From positions 1 to 28,354 of the forward strand of contig JAVHYG010000003.1 of the NCBI GenBank assembly GCA_031119195.1: DNA of 28,354 nt, read 5' to 3'. A model generated the notes under the pieces. The model made no database searches and had not been told where the DNA came from. It saw nothing but the letters and a program-made list of their open reading frames with translations. This stretch comes from Rickettsiella sp. (GTDB lineage Bacteria; Pseudomonadota; Gammaproteobacteria; Diplorickettsiales; Diplorickettsiaceae). Below are positions 9,516 through 17,777 of the stretch, in pieces. Position numbers and translations under genes: made by a program. Position 1 is the stretch's first letter; the number at the start of each line of letters is the position of its first letter.

Positions 9516-10349
9516 ATGAAGGCGCAAATAAAATTATTTGATACACTTTCTTACGTTACGGAATTAGAAAGGGTAAATGTACCTCCTATCCAAGCAAAAA
9601 TGCAAGTCAAATTATTAACAGAAATGCTAGAAACTACAGTGTGTACAAAACAAGACTTGAACTTACTCGAATCTAATTTAAAACAAGAGATCTCGCATTT
9701 AGCGCAAGGTATATTAATCGTAGAATCTCATCTCAGACAAGATATGACTATAATGGAATCTAGTATCAGACACGACATGAATGAGATGGGAGCAAGTATT
9801 AGAAAAGATATGGCTACGATGGAATCCAATATTAGACAAAACATGACTGTAATGGAATCCAGTATCAGACACGACATGGATGAGATAGGAGCAAGTATTA
9901 GAAAAGATATGGCTACGATGGAATCCAATATCAGACACGACATGAATGAGATGGGAGCAAGTATTAGAAAAGATATGGCTACGATGGAATCCAATATCAG
10001 ACAAAACATGACTGTAATGGAATCCAGTATCAGACACGACATGAATGAGATGGGAGCAAGTATTAGAAAAGATATGGCTATGATGGAAACAGGAATTAGA
10101 GCAGGCATATCCGCGATGGGATTGGATTTCAATAAAAAAATTGCTGATCTTAAACAGGAAATATCTATCTTAGAGCCAAATATTAGAAAAGATATTATTG
10201 AGATGGAAACCCGTATTTGGCAAGCTATGTCTGAGATCAGAGAAGAATTATCCCTTTTCAAATATGAAATAATTAAATGGTTTACAGGTACATTCTTTTT
10301 AGGAATTGGGACTGTCGTTTCATTGATTAAATTAATGAAACTTATTTAA
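9516..10349 (+). CDS. Hendecad coiled-coil protein with C-terminal membrane anchor (DUF1640/CCDC90-like)
   Basis: The protein has 277 residues. The N-terminus (about 8-40, with FDTLSYV and a helix reaching KLLTEMLE), followed by KQDLNLLESNLK, resembles DUF1640/CCDC90-type coiled-coil proteins. These end in a membrane helix, as this one does (252-277, IIKWFTGTFFLGIGTVVSLI). Residues 80-189 are ten consecutive 11-residue units of the form MESSIRHDMNE / MGASIRKDMAT / MESNIRQNMTV, with degenerate units continuing to about 240. Eleven-residue periodicity predicts a long, straight, slightly right-handed coiled coil. It has its own candidate promoter and ribosome site, and follows the giant toxin-like gene on the same strand. 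The function is unknown: a tethering or spacer protein fits, and a role with the neighbour is only positional. Confidence 0.75.
   Translation: MKAQIKLFDTLSYVTELERVNVPPIQAKMQVKLLTEMLETTVCTKQDLNLLESNLKQEISHLAQGILIVESHLRQDMTIMESSIRHDMNEMGASIRKDMATMESNIRQNMTVMESSIRHDMDEIGASIRKDMATMESNIRHDMNEMGASIRKDMATMESNIRQNMTVMESSIRHDMNEMGASIRKDMAMMETGIRAGISAMGLDFNKKIADLKQEISILEPNIRKDIIEMETRIWQAMSEIREELSLFKYEIIKWFTGTFFLGIGTVVSLIKLMKLI
9753..10082 (+). repeat. In-frame tandem DNA repeat (33-bp units in 99-bp and 165-bp higher-order blocks)
   Basis: Ten 33-bp units encode the hendecads of the coiled-coil protein. A three-unit block (99 bp, 9753-9851) is followed by a five-unit block (165 bp, 9852-10016) that carries an extra pair of units, and a partial two-unit block (10017-10082). 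Copies are nearly identical in DNA, with only scattered single-base differences, which points to recent expansion by slippage or recombination. Every unit is a multiple of 3, so copy-number change keeps the frame. The same repetition produces spurious open frames on the minus strand. Confidence 0.9.
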
Positions 10350-10373
10350 TATAAAAAATTATTTGTTTTTTTA

Positions 10374-11351
10374 TCAGTGTTCAAATAGTTTATGAATTAA
10401 GCTAACGAGTAAACTACTATGCTCACTCGAAGCATTTAAAGCAGGGATATAATTAAAGCTTTCACCACCAAGCTTTAAAAAAAGCTCCCGATAACGTTTG
10501 GATATCTCTTCTAAGGTTTCTAAACAATCCACAGCAAAACCTGGACAAATAACAGCCACTCGCTTTATTCCTTGTGATGGTAATTCTTGTAAGACAACGT
10601 CGCAATAAGGTTGTAGCCATTCCGCTTTTCCAAAACGGGATTGAAATACCAGCTGATATTGATCAGGCGACAAATCCAACTCGCTCGCTAGCAAATTTAC
10701 CGTTTTATAACACTGTTGTTCATAGGGGTCTCCTAATTTACTACAATATTTAGGCAAACCATGAAAAGAAAACAACAAATAATCTTTAGTGCCCTCTCTT
10801 TCCCAATATCCGCGAATTTTTTCAGCTAAAGCCTTAATATAAAAATCTTGATCGAAATAGGATGAGTTAAACGTTAAAAAAGGAATAAAACGCTGTTTCT
10901 TGACTATATTACTAACAACGTCAAAACAACTGGCTGTCGTAGCCGCAGAATACTGTGGATAAAGTGGTAAAACTATTAATGAATCAATAGCATTTCTTGC
11001 CAATAAATCAGTTAAAACATCTTTGATAGAAGGCCGGCCATAGCGCATTGCTAAGACAACTTTATAAAAATCTCCCAATTGAGTTTGAACTCTTTCAGCT
11101 AATTTTTTTGAATATACCGCTAATGGCGATCCTTCATCCAACCAAATCGATTGATAAAGCTTTGCTAAACGTTTGGAACGAGTAGGTAACACAATAGTGT
11201 ATAAAATGGGTTTCCACAGCCAAGCGGGTAATTCAACCACGCGCGGATCACTGAGAAATTCTGCAAGATATTTACGTACAGCGTAAGGTGTAGCTTCACT
11301 CGGAGTACCTAAGTTAATCAGTAACACTACTCGCATTCTATTTTTTATCAC
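10374..11351 (-). CDS. hemH: Ferrochelatase
   Basis: It inserts ferrous iron into protoporphyrin IX, the last step of haem synthesis, at the inner face of the cytoplasmic membrane. At 325 residues it has normal length. Hallmarks: INLGTP (12-17), the catalytic-histidine motif SFHGLP (H197), SRFGKAEWLQPY (238-249) and the conserved glutamate in DCLETLEE (E278 or near). I chose the GTG start at 11351, which overlaps the yadH stop by 4 bp (GTGA) and has AAAAGG about 10 bases upstream. The ATG at 11336 is possible but lacks a ribosome site. It is last in a yadG-yadH-hemH run, so it is probably translationally coupled to yadH. Confidence 0.95.
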   Translation of the reverse strand: MIKNRMRVVLLINLGTPSEATPYAVRKYLAEFLSDPRVVELPAWLWKPILYTIVLPTRSKRLAKLYQSIWLDEGSPLAVYSKKLAERVQTQLGDFYKVVLAMRYGRPSIKDVLTDLLARNAIDSLIVLPLYPQYSAATTASCFDVVSNIVKKQRFIPFLTFNSSYFDQDFYIKALAEKIRGYWEREGTKDYLLFSFHGLPKYCSKLGDPYEQQCYKTVNLLASELDLSPDQYQLVFQSRFGKAEWLQPYCDVVLQELPSQGIKRVAVICPGFAVDCLETLEEISKRYRELFLKLGGESFNYIPALNASSEHSSLLVSLIHKLFEH

Positions 11352-12124
11352 GTACGAATACCTTTTCCTTTATTTAACAAATAAAGGTTTAGGAAAAACA
11401 AACCAACACAGCACAAAAAAATAATTACTAACGCTTGTTGCACCGGAATATCAGTAACGCCTAATAATCCGAAACGAAATGCATTAACGATATATAAAAT
11501 TGGATTAAAAAGTGATAAATACTGCCAAAACGACGGTAACAAATGAATAGAATAAAAGACACCGCCAAGATAAGTCAATGGCGTTAAAACAAACGTAGGC
11601 ACTAATGAAACATCATCAAAGGTTTTAGCAAATAATGCATTGGTAAATCCCGCCAGAGAAAATAAAATCGTTGTCATCGGTACTATCGCCAATAAAACAA
11701 AAATATTGTGTACTTGCAAATTTGTAAAAAATAAAGCCAATAGTGTCACCAATAACCCAACCAATAAACCTCGTGCCACACCACCGGCAACAAATCCCGC
11801 TAAAAGTAAAGCGTTTGGTAGTGGAGCAACTAACAACTCTTCAATACTACGTTGAAAACGCATGCCAAAAAATGAAGTAACTACATTTGTATAGGCTGCT
11901 GTAATAACAGACATCATAATGAGGCCTGGCGCAATAAATTGCATGTAACTAAATCCTTCAATAGTGCCTAAGCGTTGACCAATTAAACCACCAAAGATTA
12001 AAAAATAAAGAGTCATAGTCACCAAAGGTGGTAATAGCGTTTGCACCCAAATACGTAAAAAACGTTTGATCTCTTTACGCAATAAAGTGACGAAGGCTAT
12101 CAAATAAATCTTAGCTCGCATCAC
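11348..12124 (-). CDS. yadH: ABC-2 type exporter permease YadH
   Basis: A 258-residue membrane protein with about six hydrophobic helices and the ABC-2 permease pattern (RIWVQTLLPPLVTMTLYFLIF near the N-terminus, LTPLTYLGGVFYS in the second half). It would form the membrane channel for the ATPase encoded just upstream. Length and sequence match E. coli YadH (256 residues). It starts 44 bases after the yadG stop and its own stop overlaps the hemH start. The exported substrate is not known for this family. Confidence 0.92.
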   Translation of the reverse strand: MMRAKIYLIAFVTLLRKEIKRFLRIWVQTLLPPLVTMTLYFLIFGGLIGQRLGTIEGFSYMQFIAPGLIMMSVITAAYTNVVTSFFGMRFQRSIEELLVAPLPNALLLAGFVAGGVARGLLVGLLVTLLALFFTNLQVHNIFVLLAIVPMTTILFSLAGFTNALFAKTFDDVSLVPTFVLTPLTYLGGVFYSIHLLPSFWQYLSLFNPILYIVNAFRFGLLGVTDIPVQQALVIIFLCCVGLFFLNLYLLNKGKGIRT

Positions 12125-12168
12125 TTTTTTATCTCCAAAACATTGTAAATTTAATCATTTCTAATAAC

Positions 12169-13092
12169 CTATTCTTTTTTATTGGCAGCAATTAAATTCA
12201 AAAATAATTCTTCTAAGCGATTAGCTTTATTACGTAAACTAGTTACTTCAATATGATGTCCTTCTAAAAACCCAAACAAATTATTCAATGACTGTTCTTT
12301 GGCAACATCAACCTCTAACGTCATTGTGTCTAATAAACGCATCGCAAAAGGGGATGGGGCTTGAGGGAGTGTTTTTAAAGGTGTTTTCAGATCAAAAACA
12401 AAGGTCTCCATATTTAAGGTAGCCAGCAAATTTTTCATACTGGTATTTTCTATAATGCTTCCCTTATCAATAATAGCAATATTTTTACAAAGATATTCAG
12501 CCTCTTCTAAATAATGAGTCGTTAAAATAATGGTTGTACCTTGACGATTAATTGTCTGCAAAAACTCCCACATAGACCGGCGTATTTCAATATCAACACC
12601 AGCTGTTGGTTCATCTAAAATTAACAACTTAGGTTCATGCACTAATGCCCTTGCTATCATTAAACGTCGTTTCATACCGCCTGAAAGTTGCATAGAAACC
12701 TGCCCCTGCTTGTTCCATAGATCAAGCTTTTTAAGATAGGTTTCAGCACGTTGCTTTGCTAATCGTGGGGGGACCCCATAATAACCAGCTTGATAAACGA
12801 TAACGTCCATTACTTTCTCAAAAATACTAAAATTAAGTTCTTGAGGAACAATACCAATACAAGCTTTTACAGCTTCTAATTCGGTATCAATATTATGACC
12901 AAATACCTTGACACCCCCTCCAGTTTTATTGATAAGCGAAGCTATAATACCAATAGTTGTAGATTTTCCTGCACCATTAGGACCTAATAATGCGAAAAAA
13001 TCACCTTGATTAACGTTTAAATCGATTCCTTTCAATGCAACAACACCATTATTATAAATTTTTGTAAGGCCTTTAATACTTAATGCTTGCAT
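12169..13092 (-). CDS. yadG: ABC exporter ATPase YadG
   Basis: A cytoplasmic ATP-binding subunit of 307 residues that powers the adjacent YadH permease. Walker A GPNGAGKS (37-44), ABC signature LSGGM (136-140), Walker B LLILDEP with D160 and E161, D-loop AGVD, and switch histidine H193 in TTHYLEE are all intact. It closely resembles E. coli YadG along its whole length, including the C-terminal MRNKANRLEELF-like end (here LRNKANRLEELFLNL). It is first in the yadG-yadH-hemH run, and a shared upstream region of 169 bp separates it from the divergent hydrolase gene. Confidence 0.93.
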   Translation of the reverse strand: MQALSIKGLTKIYNNGVVALKGIDLNVNQGDFFALLGPNGAGKSTTIGIIASLINKTGGGVKVFGHNIDTELEAVKACIGIVPQELNFSIFEKVMDVIVYQAGYYGVPPRLAKQRAETYLKKLDLWNKQGQVSMQLSGGMKRRLMIARALVHEPKLLILDEPTAGVDIEIRRSMWEFLQTINRQGTTIILTTHYLEEAEYLCKNIAIIDKGSIIENTSMKNLLATLNMETFVFDLKTPLKTLPQAPSPFAMRLLDTMTLEVDVAKEQSLNNLFGFLEGHHIEVTSLRNKANRLEELFLNLIAANKKE

Positions 13093-13190
13093 AAGATTGA
13101 TAGAGCTTTTAAATTAGAAAAAGAGAAAATTGTCAGCTATTACACACAATTTGCTTTTCGACAAGACCGCAAAAACGAACAACCGAAATG

Positions 13191-13196
13191 TATAAT
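13191..13196 (+). promoter_or_regulatory. Possible -10 element in the yadG/hydrolase divergent region
   Basis: TATAAT matches the -10 consensus 65 bases before the hydrolase ATG, but I find no good -35 box 16-18 bases upstream. The rest of the 13093-13261 gap shows only a small hairpin (GGCA/TGCC around 13220). Confidence 0.25.
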
Positions 13197-13261
13197 ACAT
13201 GAGGACTGCGACTTGAGCGGCAAAGCTGCCAAAAATTTAAGTTCGTAGAGTACATTATAAC

Positions 13262-13921
13262 ATGATAAAACCCATAAACTTTCCAATAAATCGACAAGCA
13301 AATTTTCTGCTAAAGGGTCCTGTAGGTCAACTCGAAGTCCTAACAACCCAACCTGAATCGCCAAGAACTATTCCTGCCATCGCAGTTATTTGTCACCCTC
13401 ATCCTTTGTTCCAAGGAAGCCTTAACAACAAGGTTGTTACTACTTTAGCCAGAAGCTTTGACATAATGGGTTTTAGCACCGTACGTTTTAACTTCCGTGG
13501 TGTTGGAAAAAGCCAAGGTCGTTACGATAATGGCATTGGTGAAACCAATGACTTATTAGCCATACTACAATGGCTAAAAATTAGCTACTCTGAACATACT
13601 GTATGGCTAGCTGGCTTTTCCTTCGGTGCTTATGTAGCGGCGCGCGGCGCTAAAGAATGGCCCGTAAAACAGCTCATCTGTGTTGCACCACCCATAGAAA
13701 ATTTCCCTTTTAAAACACTACTTCCATTTCCCTGCCCTTGGATACTTATCCAAGGCGATGAAGATGAGATCGTCTCATCACAAGCTGTCTTTTCATGGAT
13801 AGCAAGTGTAAAAGATCCACCACAGTTGATTGCGATAAAAGGCGCTTCTCATTTTTTTCATGGACATCTTATCACCTTACGTGAACAATTATTAAACGTA
13901 TTAACTAACAATGCTTCATGA
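13262..13921 (+). CDS. Alpha/beta hydrolase (COG2945-type)
   Basis: A 219-residue soluble hydrolase. It shows HPHP (45-48) near the oxyanion region, the strand/turn FNFRGVGKSQG (77-87), the nucleophile elbow GFSFG (118-122, Ser120), acid Asp168 in GDEDEIV, and His197 in GASHFFHG, so the Ser-Asp-His triad is complete. The pattern fits the small CC/alpha-beta hydrolase family COG2945; its substrate is unknown. There is no signal peptide, so it acts in the cytoplasm. The last four bases (ATGA) overlap the zapE start, implying a two-gene operon with coupled translation. Confidence 0.88.
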   Translation: MIKPINFPINRQANFLLKGPVGQLEVLTTQPESPRTIPAIAVICHPHPLFQGSLNNKVVTTLARSFDIMGFSTVRFNFRGVGKSQGRYDNGIGETNDLLAILQWLKISYSEHTVWLAGFSFGAYVAARGAKEWPVKQLICVAPPIENFPFKTLLPFPCPWILIQGDEDEIVSSQAVFSWIASVKDPPQLIAIKGASHFFHGHLITLREQLLNVLTNNAS

Positions 13922-15006
13922 CACCGTTAGAACTCTATTATCAAAAAATTCAGGAAAATACCTTAGTCTGGGATTCTTGCCAAGAAATGGCAATGCAACA
14001 ATTTCAACAGGTTTATGAAGGATGTTTGGCAGCAAAAAAAAAACGTTTATTCAAAAAGCAAAAATTTTGTAAAGGGCTTTATTTATGGGGTGAAGTGGGA
14101 AGAGGAAAAACCTATTTAATGGATCTATTTTATAAACAACTTCCTATTCCAAAATTACGCATGCATTTTCACCAATTTATGCAAGAAATTCATATTAAAT
14201 TAGTCCAGTTACAAGGTCACGCGAATCCACTCTATCGAATTGCCGAAGATTTTGCACATAGTGCAAAAATAATATGCCTAGATGAATTTCTTGTTCTTGA
14301 AATAGGTGATGCCATGCTATTGTCACAGCTATTACATGCCTTATTTCAAAACAATATTACATTAGTCACAACAGCCAATACTCCACCCAATGCTTTGTAT
14401 CAAAATGGTTTACAACGTGAACTATTTTTGCCGGCGATTGAGCAACTTAAACAATACCTTACGGTCTTTCACTTAAATAGTCCTCACGATTATAGATTAG
14501 AACAAGAGCTTGAAAAAAATAATTTCACAAACAACCTTGTCTTAACAATGACTCTTCCTCATGTTGAACATTTGTTTACTATTTTGACTAAGGGAAAAAC
14601 AATATCGTACCAACCACTTTCTATTCATGGTCGTCCTATTTCACATAAAGGTTATACCGATGCTATAATTTGGTTTGAATTCACTTCAATTTGTACTATT
14701 CCGCGCAGCCAAATCGATTATTTGGCCATTGCAAAACGTTTTTCCATAGTTTTAATCAGCCACGTTATCCCTATTACAGCATATGATGATAATCGAGCAC
14801 GACTGTTTATACATCTAGTCGATGTGTTTTATGATGCGGGTATTAAATTAATTTTAGTCAGTGAAACTAAATTTGACCATTTCTATCTTAAAGGTCGTTT
14901 TCTATTTGAATTCAAACGTACTAAAAGCCGCCTCATTAGCTTTAAAAAGGAAGCCTTAAGGTTTATCGAAGAAATTATTGACGATAATACTATCTCTCCT
15001 CAATAA
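13918..15006 (+). CDS. zapE: AFG1-family ATPase, cell-division protein ZapE
   Basis: A 362-residue P-loop ATPase of the AFG1/LACE1 family. In E. coli, ZapE associates with the FtsZ ring and is needed under stress; the mitochondrial relatives help protein quality control. Walker A GEVGRGKT (58-65, K64), followed by YLMDLFY, and Walker B KIICLDEF (117-124, D122/E123) are typical, as is the RMHFHQFM segment (81-88). Length matches E. coli ZapE (375). It overlaps the hydrolase gene by 4 bp and ends before a bidirectional terminator. Confidence 0.93.
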   Translation: MTPLELYYQKIQENTLVWDSCQEMAMQQFQQVYEGCLAAKKKRLFKKQKFCKGLYLWGEVGRGKTYLMDLFYKQLPIPKLRMHFHQFMQEIHIKLVQLQGHANPLYRIAEDFAHSAKIICLDEFLVLEIGDAMLLSQLLHALFQNNITLVTTANTPPNALYQNGLQRELFLPAIEQLKQYLTVFHLNSPHDYRLEQELEKNNFTNNLVLTMTLPHVEHLFTILTKGKTISYQPLSIHGRPISHKGYTDAIIWFEFTSICTIPRSQIDYLAIAKRFSIVLISHVIPITAYDDNRARLFIHLVDVFYDAGIKLILVSETKFDHFYLKGRFLFEFKRTKSRLISFKKEALRFIEEIIDDNTISPQ

Positions 15007-15061
15007 CATAACTCTCATGCATCAAATACTTTAACAAATAAAATTATAAGTCTAACGAACG

Positions 15062-15087
15062 AAAAAAGGGCGTTAAAACGCCCTTTT
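15062..15087. terminator. Bidirectional rho-independent terminator between zapE and the HU-like gene
   Basis: A 9-bp stem AAAAGGGCG (15064-15072) pairs with CGCCCTTTT (15079-15087) around the loop TTAAAA. A-runs and T-runs on both sides give a T-tract in either direction (six T on the minus strand, four on the plus), so it can end both convergent genes. Confidence 0.88.
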
Positions 15088-15097
15088 GAGAAAAAAA

Positions 15098-15481
15098 CTA
15101 AACAGCTCCTTTTAGTTTTGACAAGGCTTTCATTTTTATTTTCTTGTGCGCAGGTTTTGGTTTGAAAGTAGTAGGTTCTCCTGTAAATGGGTTGATTCCT
15201 TTACGTGCTTTAGTTGCAGGTTTTTTTACTACAGTTAACTTAAGTACACCTGGTAAACAAAACGGACGGCCTGCTTTCAGATGCGCAAACATAATTGATT
15301 GCAAAGTTTCAATAACTTCTACTATTTTTTTCTTAGGTAATTCAACGTGGTCTGCTAAACGTTGTAATAACTCAGTTTTAGTATAGGACTTACTAATAGC
15401 AGGTATTTTTTTAGGGGATGTTACTTTAACTTTTTTACTAGTTTTTTTAACAACAGACTTTTTAGCTAAATTTCTAGCCAT
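15098..15481 (-). CDS. HU/IHF-family DNA-binding protein with lysine-rich N-terminal tail
   Basis: A 127-residue nucleoid-associated protein. Residues about 32-125 form the HU fold: helices YTKTELLQRLADHVELPK and VIETLQSIM, a variant of the usual GFG segment (RPFCLPGVLKL, 72-82), and the beta-arm motif KGINPFTGE (94-102), whose Pro98 would intercalate into DNA. Unlike ordinary 90-residue HU, it has an extra 30-residue N-terminal tail made mostly of Lys, Ser and Val (KKSVVKKTSKKVKV), reminiscent of histone H1-like tails, and a Lys-rich C-terminus. AGAGGA about 9 bases before the ATG is a good ribosome site. It is a single gene with its own terminator (15062-15087). The 130-bp gap upstream (15482-15611) shows no clear promoter. 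Confidence 0.88.
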   Translation of the reverse strand: MARNLAKKSVVKKTSKKVKVTSPKKIPAISKSYTKTELLQRLADHVELPKKKIVEVIETLQSIMFAHLKAGRPFCLPGVLKLTVVKKPATKARKGINPFTGEPTTFKPKPAHKKIKMKALSKLKGAV

Positions 15482-15611
15482 GGTTCATATTCCTCTTGAT
15501 ATTAAAGGATAAACAGAAGGTTAAGATTCTATAAAATAGCACATTTTTAGCTTTTTGCTAGAGGGACATACAAATATTTTATTAAAAACAACTTTTAAAA
15601 TATTCTAAACC

Positions 15612-16415
15612 TCAAAGATGCTGAATGATTTGTACCACAATTTCAATGAATATTAATAAAATAATTACCGATTCTAAAATACTTGAATAACGATGCTCTA
15701 GTTGGTTGTTAAGCATTTCTAAGATCTCATGGACTACATCAAGTTTATGATTAAGCGCTGCAACACGTTTAGGAATATCTAAAAATTTTTCGGTCATTTC
15801 ATAAAATGCTTCGAGATTAGAGTAACGCCAAAAATATTCAGGTACATCCAAGTATTCACTACTAAGATTGACAGAACTTCGCGTTAAGAAAATTTCACCG
15901 ATACGTTTCGAAATAGCTTTACGTGAAAGTGAGATTTTCCCATCTTGGGCTAATTCACGAGGAAAATGGCTATTCGCACGAATTGTTTTCTGAATAGATT
16001 CTTCATAAAATTCTAATTTGATCGATTGTGCTAATCCATATGAAATCGCCAATTTCAGTTGTATGTTATCGATTTCAGTTTTTTCTATGGAGATTACATC
16101 CACATTAAATCGCGTATGCGGAAATAGCCGAGTATCTTTAGCAATATGATAAATAAAACGATCTGTTTCTATCTTTTCTACTGGATCCGTTGAAAAAGGT
16201 TTAATAACTTCTAACAATTCCTCTTCTTGTTTTTTTCGTAAATTCCAAGTAACAAAACAACCATGATTGAAAAAAAATATATCTATGTTTTTATGTTTCT
16301 TAGTCACATACAGAACGTTACGAAATAACTTAGCAATGTAATGACGACTGCGAAAAAAATCGGCTAACGCGCTTAGCTTATAACTTGCAGCCGTACAAAA
16401 AGAAATACAACGCAT
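15612..16415 (-). CDS. RMND1/DUF155-family protein with C-terminal membrane helix
   Basis: A 267-residue protein of the RMD1/Sif2/RMND1 (DUF155) family. The central part has the family pattern: DIFFFNHGCFVTWNL (44-58), a region rich in acidic residues, ISYGLAQSIKLEFYEESI (about 124-141), and the ISKRIGEIFLTRSSVNL segment. This is followed by a helical stretch with FWRYSNLEAFYE and ending in a hydrophobic helix (about 247-265, SVIILLIFIEIVVQII). Eukaryotic members sit in the mitochondrial inner membrane and support mitochondrial translation; the bacterial role is not established. The start is the first ATG in frame. It stands alone between the HU-like gene and the L,D-transpeptidase. Confidence 0.85.
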   Translation of the reverse strand: MRCISFCTAASYKLSALADFFRSRHYIAKLFRNVLYVTKKHKNIDIFFFNHGCFVTWNLRKKQEEELLEVIKPFSTDPVEKIETDRFIYHIAKDTRLFPHTRFNVDVISIEKTEIDNIQLKLAISYGLAQSIKLEFYEESIQKTIRANSHFPRELAQDGKISLSRKAISKRIGEIFLTRSSVNLSSEYLDVPEYFWRYSNLEAFYEMTEKFLDIPKRVAALNHKLDVVHEILEMLNNQLEHRYSSILESVIILLIFIEIVVQIIQHL

Positions 16416-16495
16416 AATGATTACAAGTGTTAAAAAGAATCTACTGTATACCTATTATATATAAAATTGTGAGTACAACTTTAAATGCTAACTTT

Positions 16496-17503
16496 TCACG
16501 ATAAGAATTTAGATTTTTTAAAATAAGATTCGGTTTTTTCTTTTTGAAGTCGAGGAGAAGCTTTATTTAACTTATCATTTTGAACGGGATAGCCAATTAT
16601 TTGTGGAATTCCATTTTGACTGGATGAAATCTTATCAACAGATTGCCAATGAATTTTAGCAGCTTTGGCACTATTAACCTTAATAAGCGTTTTCATAGCA
16701 GTACCTTGCGTTAACCTCAACGCCGATCTTCCTTGTAATGGTACATGCGCTTCTAAATAAAGTCTATTTTTATCCCAACCCAATTTATAGGGAGAATCAA
16801 CAATATAAACGCGTTCTTTGCGGTTTACTTGAGGGAATAAACTCTCGATATCTTCTGGAAGCATACGAATACATCCAGCACTACTTCGCCGTCCTACGCC
16901 TGCGTAGTCATTAGTACCATGAATCAAATACGTTAATTGTTTAAGGCGCAGCGCATACCCACCTAAAGGATTATCGGGCCCTGGAGGCACTTTTTTTGGT
17001 AAATACACACCGTCTTTAACCCGATCTTTTCGAATCGAAGCAGGAACGATCCAAGTAGGGTTAATAACTTTTTGTGCAATAAAAGAAGGGCCTAAAGGTG
17101 TGTCCCAACCTTCTCGACCTATACCAACAGGATAAGTCATAACAACGTGGCGATGAGGCGGATAATAATAAATACGTAATTCTGCTAAATTAATCACAAT
17201 TCCCTGACGTGGTCCTGGTGGTAGTATAAAACGACTAGGAATAACGATGATGGTACCGGGCACAATGTGTATAGGGTCTATTTTGGGATTTGCTTCAACT
17301 AATTCAAAATAACCAATATCAAAACGCCGACCTATTTTGCTAAATGTGTCTGCGGGCATTGCTTGTGTCCATTGTACCTGCCCTACAACACTATCACCAT
17401 GAGGCGGTAAAACAAATGTTAAAGCAGAAGCTTGCGCAACAAAAAACCAATAGAAAAAAAAACCACACGCTAAATAAAAAAAATGATGCTTAAAATATTG
17501 CAT
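16496..17503 (-). CDS. Periplasmic L,D-transpeptidase (ErfK/YbiS/YcfS/YnhG type) with LysM
   Basis: A 335-residue exported enzyme. A signal peptide (about 1-27, ending AQASA) is followed by a LysM-like segment (about 50-90: DTFSKIGRRFDIGYFELVEA) and the YkuD catalytic domain (about 101-237). That domain carries HGTN (H195) and SSAGCIRM with catalytic Cys211, and RREGW/TPLG-type elements are present (GREGWDTPLG, 129-138). Such enzymes make 3-3 cross-links in peptidoglycan or attach Braun lipoprotein to it; which of these applies cannot be told here. The C-terminal 80 residues are Lys-rich and poorly conserved-looking. It is divergent from rodA across a 274-bp region that contains only a 9-bp inverted repeat (17633-17641 with 17662-17670) and no convincing promoter. 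Confidence 0.92.
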   Translation of the reverse strand: MQYFKHHFFYLACGFFFYWFFVAQASALTFVLPPHGDSVVGQVQWTQAMPADTFSKIGRRFDIGYFELVEANPKIDPIHIVPGTIIVIPSRFILPPGPRQGIVINLAELRIYYYPPHRHVVMTYPVGIGREGWDTPLGPSFIAQKVINPTWIVPASIRKDRVKDGVYLPKKVPPGPDNPLGGYALRLKQLTYLIHGTNDYAGVGRRSSAGCIRMLPEDIESLFPQVNRKERVYIVDSPYKLGWDKNRLYLEAHVPLQGRSALRLTQGTAMKTLIKVNSAKAAKIHWQSVDKISSSQNGIPQIIGYPVQNDKLNKASPRLQKEKTESYFKKSKFLS

Positions 17504-17777
17504 AGTGATTGATTGCTTACGCTATATTCCTTCTTTTTCTAACCTAAAGACGCCGAATAAAAATAACATATAAAAAATCGGGTATTGTACATCGAATTAC
17601 CAATTACGCAACTAGACCTAAAAAAGAAGCTTTTGCTTAAATTTTGTTATACCCTATTTGCTTTAAGCAATAAAACGATATAAAAAAAGCGCGGTAATGA
17701 AATAAAAACAAAATCTCCAGGGTTTACATATGATTTATTCTATACTACGTATTTATTTTTAATGTAAACTATTCTCT

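Noticed and set aside
9714..10261. Long minus-strand open frames (107 and 177 codons) across the hendecad repeat
   Set aside because: They arise because the 33-bp repeat is open in several frames; their translations are repetitive (His/Ser/Phe- or Ile/Ser-rich) with no ribosome site, while the plus frame has a promoter, ribosome site and sensible protein.
13140..13364. Minus-strand 74-codon open frame across the yadG/hydrolase gap
   Set aside because: It overlaps the start of the clearly conserved hydrolase and has no recognisable features.
17633..17670. Inverted repeat TTGCTTAAA/TTTAAGCAA between the L,D-transpeptidase and rodA as a terminator or operator
   Set aside because: It lies between divergent genes, so a terminator is not expected, and a 9-bp AT-rich arm can occur by chance.
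17723..17746. TTTACA/TATACT as a rodA promoter
   Set aside because: The spacer is only 12 bases, too short for sigma-70.
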